Below, one piece after another: positions 33,998 to 41,588 of a DNA stretch of 64,000 nucleotides. The translations under genes were made by a program, and so were the position numbers. Origin of the DNA: Niveibacterium sp. 24ML (lineage in GTDB: Bacteria > Pseudomonadota > Gammaproteobacteria > Burkholderiales > Rhodocyclaceae); contig NZ_JAPFHA010000010.1 of assembly GCF_026586805.1 (NCBI RefSeq), positions 62,001 through 126,000 of the forward strand, read 5' to 3'. Each line of letters begins with the position of its first letter. Position 1 is the first letter of the stretch. Below the pieces are notes generated by a model, which was not told where the DNA came from, did no database searches, and saw only the letters and a program-made list of their open reading frames with translations.

Positions 33998-35478
33998 CAG
34001 TAACCCTTGAAGCCTTGCATCAGCCAGACCGAGGTGGTGAGGCTGAAGTCTGGATGGGTCTGCACGCGGATGGTGGCAAGTTTCTCGACCTGCTCGAAGC
34101 GCGGGGCGACCTCATTGGGTTCCCCTTTGCTGAGGTAGAGGATCGCCAAGCCCGGGGTGTTCGGCAGTGAATGGGTCAGTTGGTACTGATCGTTGACCGT
34201 CCGCGCGGGGTTCCAGCTGGCGATGCGCGGCGAGTGCTCGCGCAGCGTGTAAGCCACATGCGCAAGCAAGGTGCGTTCATCGGCAACGATATAGGCATCG
34301 GGATGCGCGGCGCGCATAGGTTCGATAGCCAGCGCGAGTTTGTCCCAGCCTTTCATGCGCTTGAACGGATCGATTTTCGCGGTCAGCGGGCGGTCGGCCA
34401 GATGCAGGATCTGTGGCCACTGGTACACGACCACCATGATCAACAGGTTGAGCGCGAGCGCGGCCTTGAGCCAGGCGATGCGACGCGGCGTGCGCGAGAG
34501 CCAGGCCACGGCCAGCAGGGTGCCGCCAGCGAAGATCGGCCCCGCCCAGTTGGCATTGGCCTCGCTCGTGCTCGCTTGTGTCATAACCAACAGCAGCAAG
34601 GGCAGGGAGCCGGCCAGCAAGAGGCGATCGCCCGGGTGCTGCCAGGCGCTGCGCAGCGTGACGACGGCGCCGATGAAGCCAATGGCCAGCAAGGGGCCGA
34701 TGGATCCGAATTGCGCGCCGATGAACTCAAGCAGGTTGGCATCCTTGTGCTGCTGGGTGATCTCGGCCGTGTGGCGGAAGGTTGGAAAGTCGTTCGCCCA
34801 GTTCCACCAGAGATTGGGCGCCAGAATCGCCAGCGCGACCAAGGCCGTGAGCCAAGGCCCCCGGCTGAGCAAGTGGCGCCGCCCTTCCTGCGTTGCGATC
34901 AACAGTACGGCCGCCGAAAGCGCAAAGGCGGCCATGGTGTACTTCGACATCAACCCCAAGCCGCAGACCACGCCCAGCAAGACCCAGTCGCGGGTGCGGC
35001 CTTGGCTGATGGCGGTGTGAAGCGCCCACAGCGCGGCGGTCCAGAAGAACAGCAGCAGCGCATCGGTTGAAATGAAGAGCCCCAGTGCGCTGGTGATGGG
35101 CAGCGTGAGGAAGGCCAGCGCGCCGATGAGCGCGGTGCGCGTGCCATACAACTGGTGGCCGAGGCCGAACAGCAGAAGCGCCGTTGCCGGGTAGAGGATC
35201 AGCGAGCCTGCCTTGATGCCCACCAGGCCATCGCCCAGCAAATGGGTGCTTGCGGCGATCAGCCCCGCGATCAGCGGCGGCTTGGAGAAGTAGCCCCAGT
35301 CCAGCGCCTTGGCCCAGCCCCAGTAGTAGGCCTCATCGACATACAGCGTGATGCCGGAATGGGTGACTACCCAGATGCGCCAGGCCGTCAGCAGGACGAT
35401 CGCGCCCAGCAGAAGCATCAGCGCCTTGGCGGCGGGTTCTTCGTCGGCGTCGTGCGAGAAAATGCGGCGTTCGGTCAT
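33997..35478 (-). CDS. GT39 (ArnT-like) membrane glycosyltransferase A
   Basis: A 493-residue GT-C fold enzyme with about 11-12 membrane helices in the N-terminal two thirds and a periplasmic C-terminal part. The first periplasmic loop has the acidic catalytic motif YVDEAYYWGWA (Asp 48, Glu 49) and YFSKPPL. Enzymes of this family use a polyprenyl-phosphate sugar to modify lipid A (ArnT, RgtA-D) or proteins (PMT). It starts in the ATGA overlap with the second GT39 gene and ends in the TGATG overlap with the PAP2 gene. The sugar and acceptor are unknown. Confidence 0.87.
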   Translation of the reverse strand: MTERRIFSHDADEEPAAKALMLLLGAIVLLTAWRIWVVTHSGITLYVDEAYYWGWAKALDWGYFSKPPLIAGLIAASTHLLGDGLVGIKAGSLILYPATALLLFGLGHQLYGTRTALIGALAFLTLPITSALGLFISTDALLLFFWTAALWALHTAISQGRTRDWVLLGVVCGLGLMSKYTMAAFALSAAVLLIATQEGRRHLLSRGPWLTALVALAILAPNLWWNWANDFPTFRHTAEITQQHKDANLLEFIGAQFGSIGPLLAIGFIGAVVTLRSAWQHPGDRLLLAGSLPLLLLVMTQASTSEANANWAGPIFAGGTLLAVAWLSRTPRRIAWLKAALALNLLIMVVVYQWPQILHLADRPLTAKIDPFKRMKGWDKLALAIEPMRAAHPDAYIVADERTLLAHVAYTLREHSPRIASWNPARTVNDQYQLTHSLPNTPGLAILYLSKGEPNEVAPRFEQVEKLATIRVQTHPDFSLTTSVWLMQGFKGY

Positions 35479-37019
35479 CGTTGGCGGATCAGGCGGACGC
35501 CGCCTTCGCTGAAGAGGATATCGATCTGCGCGTCAGCAGGAATGCGGTCGGCCCGGGTGATGGCGATTTCGCCCGGCGCGGGCGGACGCGCAGGGGCTTG
35601 CATTTCCCGGTAAACGGCAAAGCTGGGCTGGAAGAAATTCCACTGCACGCCTTGCTCGGTGTAGGACCGGGCGGCCAAGGCCGCGCGCTTGACCGGCCCT
35701 TGCAGGAGATCGCCGACGAATGGCGTCACCACGGTGGCAAGCAGCACGCCCTGAATCGCGGCGATCGCCGCAAGCCGCTGCCAGGCAGCGGTGCGCCAGA
35801 GGGCCGTGATGGCGAGCGCCGCTGCCAAACCGATCAGCATCGGCAGGTAGTAGGCAGGACCGCTGGCTTCGCCATATCGGGCCAGCTGTGCGGCGTAGTA
35901 TGGATCGCCCACCTTGCCCTGGGCCAGCAGGGTGGAGATGATGGTCGGCAGCAGCGCACAGAAAGCCAGCACTGCCAAGCCGGGCAACACGCCCAGCCAC
36001 GCCGAGCGCAGCTTCTCGCGATGGATCGCGATCAACAGGAACAAGGGCGTGCAGCCATACAGTGCGTAATGCGGCAGCTTGGTGCCGGAGAGCGAGAAGA
36101 ACACCAGCACGAAGCCGAACCAGATCCAGAGGAATCTGCGCAGTGGGTCGGCGCAGTCGCTGCGGACACTGCCAAGCGCTTTGGCAAGCGGCGCAAGCCA
36201 CGGGAGCAGCAGCACCGGAACAATGATCAGGTAGTAGAACAGGCTGCCGCCGTGGCCTTCCATCGGGCCGGAGAATCGGCCGACGTTGTGCTTGAGGATG
36301 AAGCCATCAATGAATGCCTGGCCGTGAATCGAGAGCGCCACGGCATACCAGGGGGCGGCTACCGCGACCAGGATGAGCCAGCCGATCGGATCGAATGCCG
36401 CGCGGGCCCAGGCCTTGAATTCACGCCGGCTTGCGCAGTACAGGAATGTCACCGCGACCGGGATCGCCATCGCAATCGGGCCCTTGGTCAGCACGCCCAA
36501 GGCAATCCACAGATACATGCGGCGAAGGGGCGCGCGCCCGCCGGATTCGAGGTGGCGCCAGGCGTCGGTCAGCGCGAGCGCAAGCAGCATGTTCAGCAGC
36601 GCATCCGCGGTGGCCGCACGACCGATCACGAACACGCCAATGCTGGTTGCGGCAACCAGTGCAGCGAACTGCGCGCTTGCACGGCCAAAGCGTGGCCATG
36701 CGAAGTTGCCAACCACGGCACACCACACTGCAGCAGCCAGCGCCGAGGGCAGGCGGAAGGCCCACTCCGATACCCCGAAAAGGCCAACCGGGATGGCTTG
36801 CAGCCAGTAGATCAGGATTGGCTTGTCGAAGCGCGGGACGCCGTTCAGCCAGGTCGAGAGGAAGTCGCCGCGCTCGAACATTTCGCGCGTGGCTTCCGAG
36901 AACGCGCCTTCGTCGACGTCGAAGAGCGGCGCGCCCCCCAGATTGAGCAGCAGCAGGACTGCGGGCAGCAGAAACAGCGTCAGCCGCTCGCGCAGTGTAG
37001 GTGTGGCGCTGTGCTTCAT
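35475..37019 (-). CDS. GT39 (ArnT-like) membrane glycosyltransferase B
   Basis: A 514-residue GT-C enzyme, clearly related to but different from the next gene. The first loop has PLFDVDEGAFSEATREMFER (Asp 36, Glu 37) and FDKPILIYWLQA, closer to the classic ArnT pattern. Many membrane helices follow, then a periplasmic tail. I chose the ATG at 37019, which overlaps the GT2 stop as ATGA; a frame-open start 10 codons earlier lies inside the GT2 gene. It may use the same polyprenyl-phosphate sugar as its neighbour but act on another position or acceptor. That split is an inference. Confidence 0.88.
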   Translation of the reverse strand: MKHSATPTLRERLTLFLLPAVLLLLNLGGAPLFDVDEGAFSEATREMFERGDFLSTWLNGVPRFDKPILIYWLQAIPVGLFGVSEWAFRLPSALAAAVWCAVVGNFAWPRFGRASAQFAALVAATSIGVFVIGRAATADALLNMLLALALTDAWRHLESGGRAPLRRMYLWIALGVLTKGPIAMAIPVAVTFLYCASRREFKAWARAAFDPIGWLILVAVAAPWYAVALSIHGQAFIDGFILKHNVGRFSGPMEGHGGSLFYYLIIVPVLLLPWLAPLAKALGSVRSDCADPLRRFLWIWFGFVLVFFSLSGTKLPHYALYGCTPLFLLIAIHREKLRSAWLGVLPGLAVLAFCALLPTIISTLLAQGKVGDPYYAAQLARYGEASGPAYYLPMLIGLAAALAITALWRTAAWQRLAAIAAIQGVLLATVVTPFVGDLLQGPVKRAALAARSYTEQGVQWNFFQPSFAVYREMQAPARPPAPGEIAITRADRIPADAQIDILFSEGGVRLIRQR

Positions 37020-38068
37020 TCCGGCAGGGCCTGTCCCGGCTTGTGCCATGCGTCGTCTTCGTCAGGGGCGTCCGGGTCGCGAACCCGGTACTGCGATGCG
37101 CCACCCGATTCAAAATAGATGCGAGCGAGGGTTTCGGCGAGCACGCCCGTCGAGATGAATTGAACGGCGGCGATGATCAGGAAGAAGCCCAGTTGCAACA
37201 GTGGTCGTTGCCCGATCGAGGCGCCGGTGAAGAGCTTGAGCGCGGCAAGCCAGCCCAGGATTGCACTGCCGATCACGCCCACCGCCAGACCGATGCCGCC
37301 AAAGAAGTGGCCAGGGCGCGCGCGATAGCGCATGAAGAAGAAGACGAAGATCAGGTCAAGAATCACGCGGAATGTGCGTGAGATGCCGTACTTGCTCTGG
37401 CCGAACTGCCGTGCATGGTGCGTGACGACCTCTTCGGCAATCCGCCGTGGGGTGGTGACCGTCGCCAGCCATGCAGGAATGAAGCGATGCATTTCGCCGT
37501 ACAGACGGACGTTCTTGATCACGCTGGCGCGGAAGGCCTTGAGGCTGCAGCCGTAGTCGTTGAGCTTCACGCCGGTGATGCGGGCAATCAGGCGGTTGGC
37601 GATGCGCGAGGGGATCTTGCGCAGCACCATGCCGTCCTTGCGGTTCTTGCGCCAACCGGCCACCAGGTCAAGGTTCTCGTTCAACAAGCGGCCGACCATG
37701 CGCGGAATGTCGATCGGATCATTCTGCAGGTCGCCATCCATGGTGACGATCACATCGCCACGCGCAGCGTCCACGCCGGCTTGCATTGCGGCGGTCTGCT
37801 TGAAGTTGCGCATGAGCGATACAACCCGGACGTGGGGGCCGTAATGCCGCGCGGCAGCTTCAAGTTCGCCGGGGGTGCCGTCAGAGCTGCCGTCGTCCAC
37901 CAGCAGTAATTCCCACGGGTGCGGGTAGTCGAGCAGGGCTTCATGCACGCGCTTGGCGAGCGGTGCAACGTTTTCGGCCTCGTTGTACATCGGTACGACA
38001 ACCGATAGACGGTGTGCCGGGATCGAGAGGGCGACCGGATGCTCGGTCGGGGTGACGGCTGTATTCAT
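37016..38068 (-). CDS. GT2 polyprenyl-phosphate glycosyltransferase (ArnC/GtrB/RgtE-like)
   Basis: A 350-residue GT2 enzyme that, by family, moves a sugar from a nucleotide donor onto undecaprenyl phosphate at the inner face of the membrane. It has VVVPMYNEAENV, LLLVDDGSSDGT (residues 58-61 DDGS) and the metal-binding TMDGDLQNDP (Asp 111, Asp 113). The FKQTAAMQAGVDAARG motif is typical of dolichol/undecaprenyl-phosphate sugar synthases. Two pairs of C-terminal membrane helices (about 235-275 and 285-310) anchor it. Both ends overlap neighbours by 4 bases (ATGA). The donor sugar cannot be read from sequence. Confidence 0.9.
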   Translation of the reverse strand: MNTAVTPTEHPVALSIPAHRLSVVVPMYNEAENVAPLAKRVHEALLDYPHPWELLLVDDGSSDGTPGELEAAARHYGPHVRVVSLMRNFKQTAAMQAGVDAARGDVIVTMDGDLQNDPIDIPRMVGRLLNENLDLVAGWRKNRKDGMVLRKIPSRIANRLIARITGVKLNDYGCSLKAFRASVIKNVRLYGEMHRFIPAWLATVTTPRRIAEEVVTHHARQFGQSKYGISRTFRVILDLIFVFFFMRYRARPGHFFGGIGLAVGVIGSAILGWLAALKLFTGASIGQRPLLQLGFFLIIAAVQFISTGVLAETLARIYFESGGASQYRVRDPDAPDEDDAWHKPGQALPE

Positions 38069-38979
38069 GATGTGGTTCCGTTTGCCTTGACCGGCCGAGG
38101 GCCGGTCGGGAGCGCTGCGTAGGCCAAAGCCCCGGCACTTACAGCGGTGGCGATGATAACGAGGTGCAAAGCGAGCGCGGCCTGAAGTCCGTTCGCGAGT
38201 GTAATGCCGTGCGGCACCAGTGCGGCTGCGACGCCGGCTTCGTAGGTGCCAAATCCTGCCACACCCTGAACCGGCAGGATGGCGGCAAGCTCGCCGCCGA
38301 GCACGCCGGCGCTGGCAAGCCAGTCAGAACGCCCGAGCAGTGCGGTGAGCAACAGGGTTTGAGCAGAAAGCTTGACGAGCCAGTTGGCGAGCGTCCATGC
38401 CCAGCTGCGGACAGCGCCGCGGGTGGAATGGGCAAGGGCAAGGCGCAGCTTGCCCAGCTTGCCTCGCCAGCCGGTTTGCTCTGCGACATTGGCCGGGTGA
38501 GCCCGTGCCCAGGCCGGCACCGCCCACGCGCTGAGCAGCACGCCAAGGCTCCAGAGCACACGGATGGCCAGATCGAGGCCGGGCCAAACCCATGCAGCCA
38601 GAAGCAAGACGACAAACGCGTCCTGCATCCGCAACCACAGCAGCGACACCAGCGCTCGCCCCATCGGCACGCCAAATTCACGCTGAAGCAGGACCGGCAA
38701 GGCGATCTCGCCCCCGCGGAAGGGGACGACGTTGATGGCGGCATTGTGGGCAGTCGTGACACGCGCCATGGCCCAGAAGTGGCCACGCGAGACATCCACG
38801 AACTCGTCGCTCATGCGCGCAGCACGCAGCAGGTAGCTGAGCAGAAAGCCCGAGAGCGCCAGCGCAAGTACGCTCCAGGGCATCGAGCCCAGGCGTTCGC
38901 CGACGGCGCGCCAATCACCGGAATGCGCAAGCCACGCGAGCAGCGCAAGCGAAATCGCAAGAGCAAGCAGGCGCTTCAA
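38065..38979 (-). CDS. UPF0104/LPG-synthase-TM family membrane protein, possible lipid or lipid-sugar flippase
   Basis: A 304-residue protein with about 7-8 membrane helices of the UPF0104 family (the flippase-like half of lysyl-phosphatidylglycerol synthase). The C-terminal VQGVAGFGTYEAGVAAAL is the family's conserved glycine-rich signature. MRDEF-like loop residues (RMSDEFVDVSRG, then NVVPFRGGEIALPVLLQREF) are also typical. I chose the TTG at 38979. It overlaps the PAP2 stop as TTGA, has GGAG about 10 bases upstream, and gives a clean membrane start (LKRLLALAISLALLAWLA). A role in moving the polyprenyl-phosphate sugar is inferred from its neighbours. Confidence 0.82.
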   Translation of the reverse strand: MKRLLALAISLALLAWLAHSGDWRAVGERLGSMPWSVLALALSGFLLSYLLRAARMSDEFVDVSRGHFWAMARVTTAHNAAINVVPFRGGEIALPVLLQREFGVPMGRALVSLLWLRMQDAFVVLLLAAWVWPGLDLAIRVLWSLGVLLSAWAVPAWARAHPANVAEQTGWRGKLGKLRLALAHSTRGAVRSWAWTLANWLVKLSAQTLLLTALLGRSDWLASAGVLGGELAAILPVQGVAGFGTYEAGVAAALVPHGITLANGLQAALALHLVIIATAVSAGALAYAALPTGPRPVKANGTTS

Positions 38980-39779
38980 GCGGCGGCGCTCCGCTTGAGC
39001 CAGATAGCCCGAAGCGCAACGATGGCACTGCCTACCGCCACGCCTGAAAGCAGCCACTTGAGCGGATCGGCCAGCGGGTAACCGAGATCGGTGCCGGCGA
39101 GGCTGATCCCCATCACCAGCAGTGCCAACGCCATGACTGCTTGCATCGTGAGCTTCTGCCAGACCATCCAGCGGCGGGAAATCGCCTCGCCCGCGGCGCC
39201 GGAGAGCCAACCGCCAGCAGCGCCGACCAGTACATCGAGCGGCCAGTGGGCGCCAACGGCAATCCGCGAAAAAGCCACCAATGCGGCAAGCGGCAGCAGC
39301 ACGCTCGCAAGCAGGGCTGGCCGACGGCCAAAAAACACCAGCGTCGCTGCAAAGGCAAACGCGGTGGTGGCGTGCCCGGAAGGGAATGAGTTCCGGGTGA
39401 GCGTTTCACCGATGATGTGGATCTGGCTGGGGTCGAACATCGCCGCGGGGCGCCCGGCGTCGACCAGTGGTTTGATCGTGTGCGTGAAGCTGCCCGCGAA
39501 TGCGCCGGTGAGCAGTGCGCTGGCCATCAGGCGCGGCGTGTTCTTCAGGGTCGGCGCCACCACCGCATAGGCGCAGGCGCCGGTGCCCAGTACGGTGACC
39601 CAGGACCAGAAGCTCGCCGGGAGCATCGCCGCGCCGCTGTTGAGCGCGAGGAACAGTGGCGTGTTCGTGTTCTGCTGCAGCAGCGCGCCCGCGGCGGCCA
39701 GCAACAGCAAAGGTGGCAGCCAGATCAGCAGCAGACGGGGCAGGGCGGGGCTCGGCGCAGGAGGCGTGGGTTCAGGCAT
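38976..39779 (-). CDS. PAP2-family membrane phosphatase, first gene of the lipid/glycan operon
   Basis: A 267-residue membrane phosphatase with all three canonical PAP2 motifs: KPLVDAGRP (Lys 103, Arg 110, Pro 111), FPSGHATT (His 136) and SRIAVGAHWPLD (Arg 172, His 178, Asp 182). Six or more membrane helices surround them; extra helices follow the last motif, as in some lipid A phosphatases. I chose the ATG at 39779; a TTG at 39800 is also in frame, and neither has a clear ribosome site. A possible extended -10 promoter lies just upstream. It begins the six-gene coupled run. Confidence 0.87.
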   Translation of the reverse strand: MPEPTPPAPSPALPRLLLIWLPPLLLLAAAGALLQQNTNTPLFLALNSGAAMLPASFWSWVTVLGTGACAYAVVAPTLKNTPRLMASALLTGAFAGSFTHTIKPLVDAGRPAAMFDPSQIHIIGETLTRNSFPSGHATTAFAFAATLVFFGRRPALLASVLLPLAALVAFSRIAVGAHWPLDVLVGAAGGWLSGAAGEAISRRWMVWQKLTMQAVMALALLVMGISLAGTDLGYPLADPLKWLLSGVAVGSAIVALRAIWLKRSAAA

Positions 39780-39806
39780 GTGCACAGTGCGTGGAATCAA
39801 CAGGCG

Positions 39807-39815
39807 ATTCTAACA
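39807..39815 (-). promoter_or_regulatory. Putative extended -10 promoter of the PAP2/GT operon
   Basis: On the minus strand the bases read TGTTAGAAT, a TGn extended -10 element. It lies 28 bases before the ATG of the first PAP2 gene, inside the 53-bp gap after the mutarotase gene. No good -35 is seen. If real, it gives the six-gene run its own promoter. Confidence 0.35.
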
Positions 39816-39832
39816 TCGCCCCGCTCTGTGCC

Positions 39833-40678
39833 TTAGAGCGCGAGCAGGCTCTGGCGGCCCCACCATTCGGCGCCTGCCGGCAGTACCACGGGCTTGCCGA
39901 TGGCGCCGTGTTCGATGCACAGCATGCGCCGGAACCCGAGCTTGGTCATGTCGGGCAGTGTGGCGCTCAGATGCTCCCAGGGGTTCCACACCACCACATC
40001 GGGCAGGTTCTCGGCGGATAGCCCGAGCGAGCGCCCCCGCTCGCTGACGAGTACCGGCTTCTGCGCGTCGAAATAGATGCGATCGGTCTCCGCCTCGATC
40101 ATCAGTTCGGTGCCGCTTTCGCGGTGCTCGGTGCCCTTGGTGGCGTCCAGGTAGCGCAGGCCCCGCAGCCCCTGGATCTGTGCTTCTTCTACCTCGCGCA
40201 CGGCGAGGTAGCTGTGCAGCGCGCAGGTGAAGCTGATGGTTTCGTCGCCGGGGTTGCGCACGCCCAGTTCCACGTCGAGCCGCTTCCCCGAGAGCAGAAC
40301 CGTCAGTTCGGCGTGGAAGGCATGGGGCCAGATTTCGCGGGATACATCGTCATCGCCCAGCGCCATCGTCGCCGTTGCGAAGTCGCTGCCGCTGCGGCCG
40401 GAATCGAAGTCCCACTCGACGGTGCGCACGAAACCATGTTTTGGCAGCGGGCCACGCGAACCGAACTGCGGAAAGCAGATCGGGATGCCGCCGCGCACCG
40501 GTACGCCGCGCTCGAACTTGGCGTTTTCGCTGAGGAAGAGACGCTCTTCGCCGCCAGCGGGAATCCAGCTGACGACTTGCGCGCCGTGGCGCAGGATGGT
40601 TGCTTGTGCGCCGTCGGGGGCGGATATCCGCACTGCGGGCATGCCATGGAATTCGATGTGTTCGATCGCTTCGATCAT
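39833..40678 (-). CDS. D-hexose-6-phosphate mutarotase (YeaD-like)
   Basis: A 281-residue aldose-1-epimerase-fold enzyme of the glucose-6-phosphate 1-epimerase type, which interconverts the alpha and beta anomers of hexose-6-phosphates. It has RHGAQVVSWIPAGGEERLFL, the phosphate-binding arginine stretch PVRGGIPICFPQFG, and LPKHGFVRTVEWDF with the likely catalytic His. FTCALHSYLAV and VVWNPW follow. It lies 15 bases after tag and 53 before the PAP2/GT operon. A link to that operon's sugar supply is possible but not shown. Confidence 0.87.
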   Translation of the reverse strand: MIEAIEHIEFHGMPAVRISAPDGAQATILRHGAQVVSWIPAGGEERLFLSENAKFERGVPVRGGIPICFPQFGSRGPLPKHGFVRTVEWDFDSGRSGSDFATATMALGDDDVSREIWPHAFHAELTVLLSGKRLDVELGVRNPGDETISFTCALHSYLAVREVEEAQIQGLRGLRYLDATKGTEHRESGTELMIEAETDRIYFDAQKPVLVSERGRSLGLSAENLPDVVVWNPWEHLSATLPDMTKLGFRRMLCIEHGAIGKPVVLPAGAEWWGRQSLLAL

Positions 40679-40693
40679 GATGTTGTGTTCTTT

Positions 40694-41284
40694 CTAGGAC
40701 TGAACGCCGGCTGCCGATGGCGCAAGCCCGGCATGGCGGAAACAGGCGGGGTGATGGTCGTTGACCATGCCGGTTGCCTGCATGAACGCATAACATGTTG
40801 TGCTGCCGACGAAGCGGAAGCCCGCTTTGCGCAGCGCTTTGCTCATCCGGTCCGATGCGGGGCTGGTGCTCTGCACTGCAGCATCGGCTGGGCGCTGGCC
40901 CGCGGCATCGCTGGCGAACGACCACAACCAGCGCGCCGGGTCGATGCCCTGTTCAATGAGTGCCAGCCAGGCGCGCGCGTTGCCGATGGTCGCTTCGATC
41001 TTGCCGCGGTGGCGCACGATGCCGGGGTCGCCAAGCAGACGGTCAAGATCCTGGTCCGTGAAGCGGGCGACTATTTCCGGGTCAAAGCCGGCGAAGGCGC
41101 GTCGGTAGCCTTCCCGCTTGCGCAGTATCGTCAGCCACGACAGCCCGGCCTGCGCGCCTTCGAGCGTGAGGCATTCAAACAGTGCATGCGGGTCGTGCTG
41201 CGGCACGCCCCATTCGGTGTCGTGATAGGCGATGTAGAGCGGGTCGGCCGTCACCCAGCTGCAGCGAACCTGCGTGTCAGGCAT
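40694..41284 (-). CDS. tag: DNA-3-methyladenine glycosylase I
   Basis: Tag removes 3-methyladenine from alkylated DNA in base excision repair. The 196-residue product carries the zinc-snap ligands Cys 8 and His 21 near the start (RCSWVTADPLYIAYHDTEWG) and the H-x3-C pair in VNDHHPAC near the end. It also has FECLTLEGAQAGLSWLTILR and RHRGKIEATIGNARA. Its first bases overlap the end of the small monooxygenase-like gene by 8 bases. Confidence 0.95.
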   Translation of the reverse strand: MPDTQVRCSWVTADPLYIAYHDTEWGVPQHDPHALFECLTLEGAQAGLSWLTILRKREGYRRAFAGFDPEIVARFTDQDLDRLLGDPGIVRHRGKIEATIGNARAWLALIEQGIDPARWLWSFASDAAGQRPADAAVQSTSPASDRMSKALRKAGFRFVGSTTCYAFMQATGMVNDHHPACFRHAGLAPSAAGVQS

Positions 41285-41588
41285 TGAACTCGTCGATGGC
41301 CTTGAGCACGCGGAATTGCGGAATCCCTGCGAGCTTGCCGATCAGGGCCATGATCGCCGCCTTCACATGCGGCGCACTCATGTGCCGATTGAGCGAGGCT
41401 TCGTCGGCCCAGACCTCGATCGTGTTGATCCGCAAGGGATTCGACCCTTCGCGATAGAGGTCATAGCGCAGGCAGCCTTCTTCCTGACGGGTCAGTTCCG
41501 CGGCATGGCGCAGCACACGGATGGCTTCTTCTTCATGCTGAGGAACGATCTCCGCAAGGGCGATCACATGAATCGGGGCATTACTCAT
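41277..41588 (-). CDS. Antibiotic-biosynthesis-monooxygenase (ABM) domain protein
   Basis: A 103-residue ferredoxin-like (dimeric alpha-beta barrel) protein of the ABM/YgiN type. Relatives are quinol monooxygenases or heme-degrading enzymes. Here the pattern HVIALAEIVPQHEEEAIRVL, EEGCLRYDLYREGSNP and EVWADEASLNRHMSAPHVKA fits the YgiN-like group. The substrate is unknown. It overlaps the Pat gene by 4 bases (ATGA) and tag by 8, so it is translated with them. Confidence 0.78.
   Translation of the reverse strand: MSNAPIHVIALAEIVPQHEEEAIRVLRHAAELTRQEEGCLRYDLYREGSNPLRINTIEVWADEASLNRHMSAPHVKAAIMALIGKLAGIPQFRVLKAIDEFNA

Noticed and set aside
35481-37118. A 545-codon open frame on the plus strand
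   Set aside because: It mirrors the GT39 enzyme B gene, which has clear family motifs. The plus-strand product is Gln/Arg/Gly-rich with no domain.
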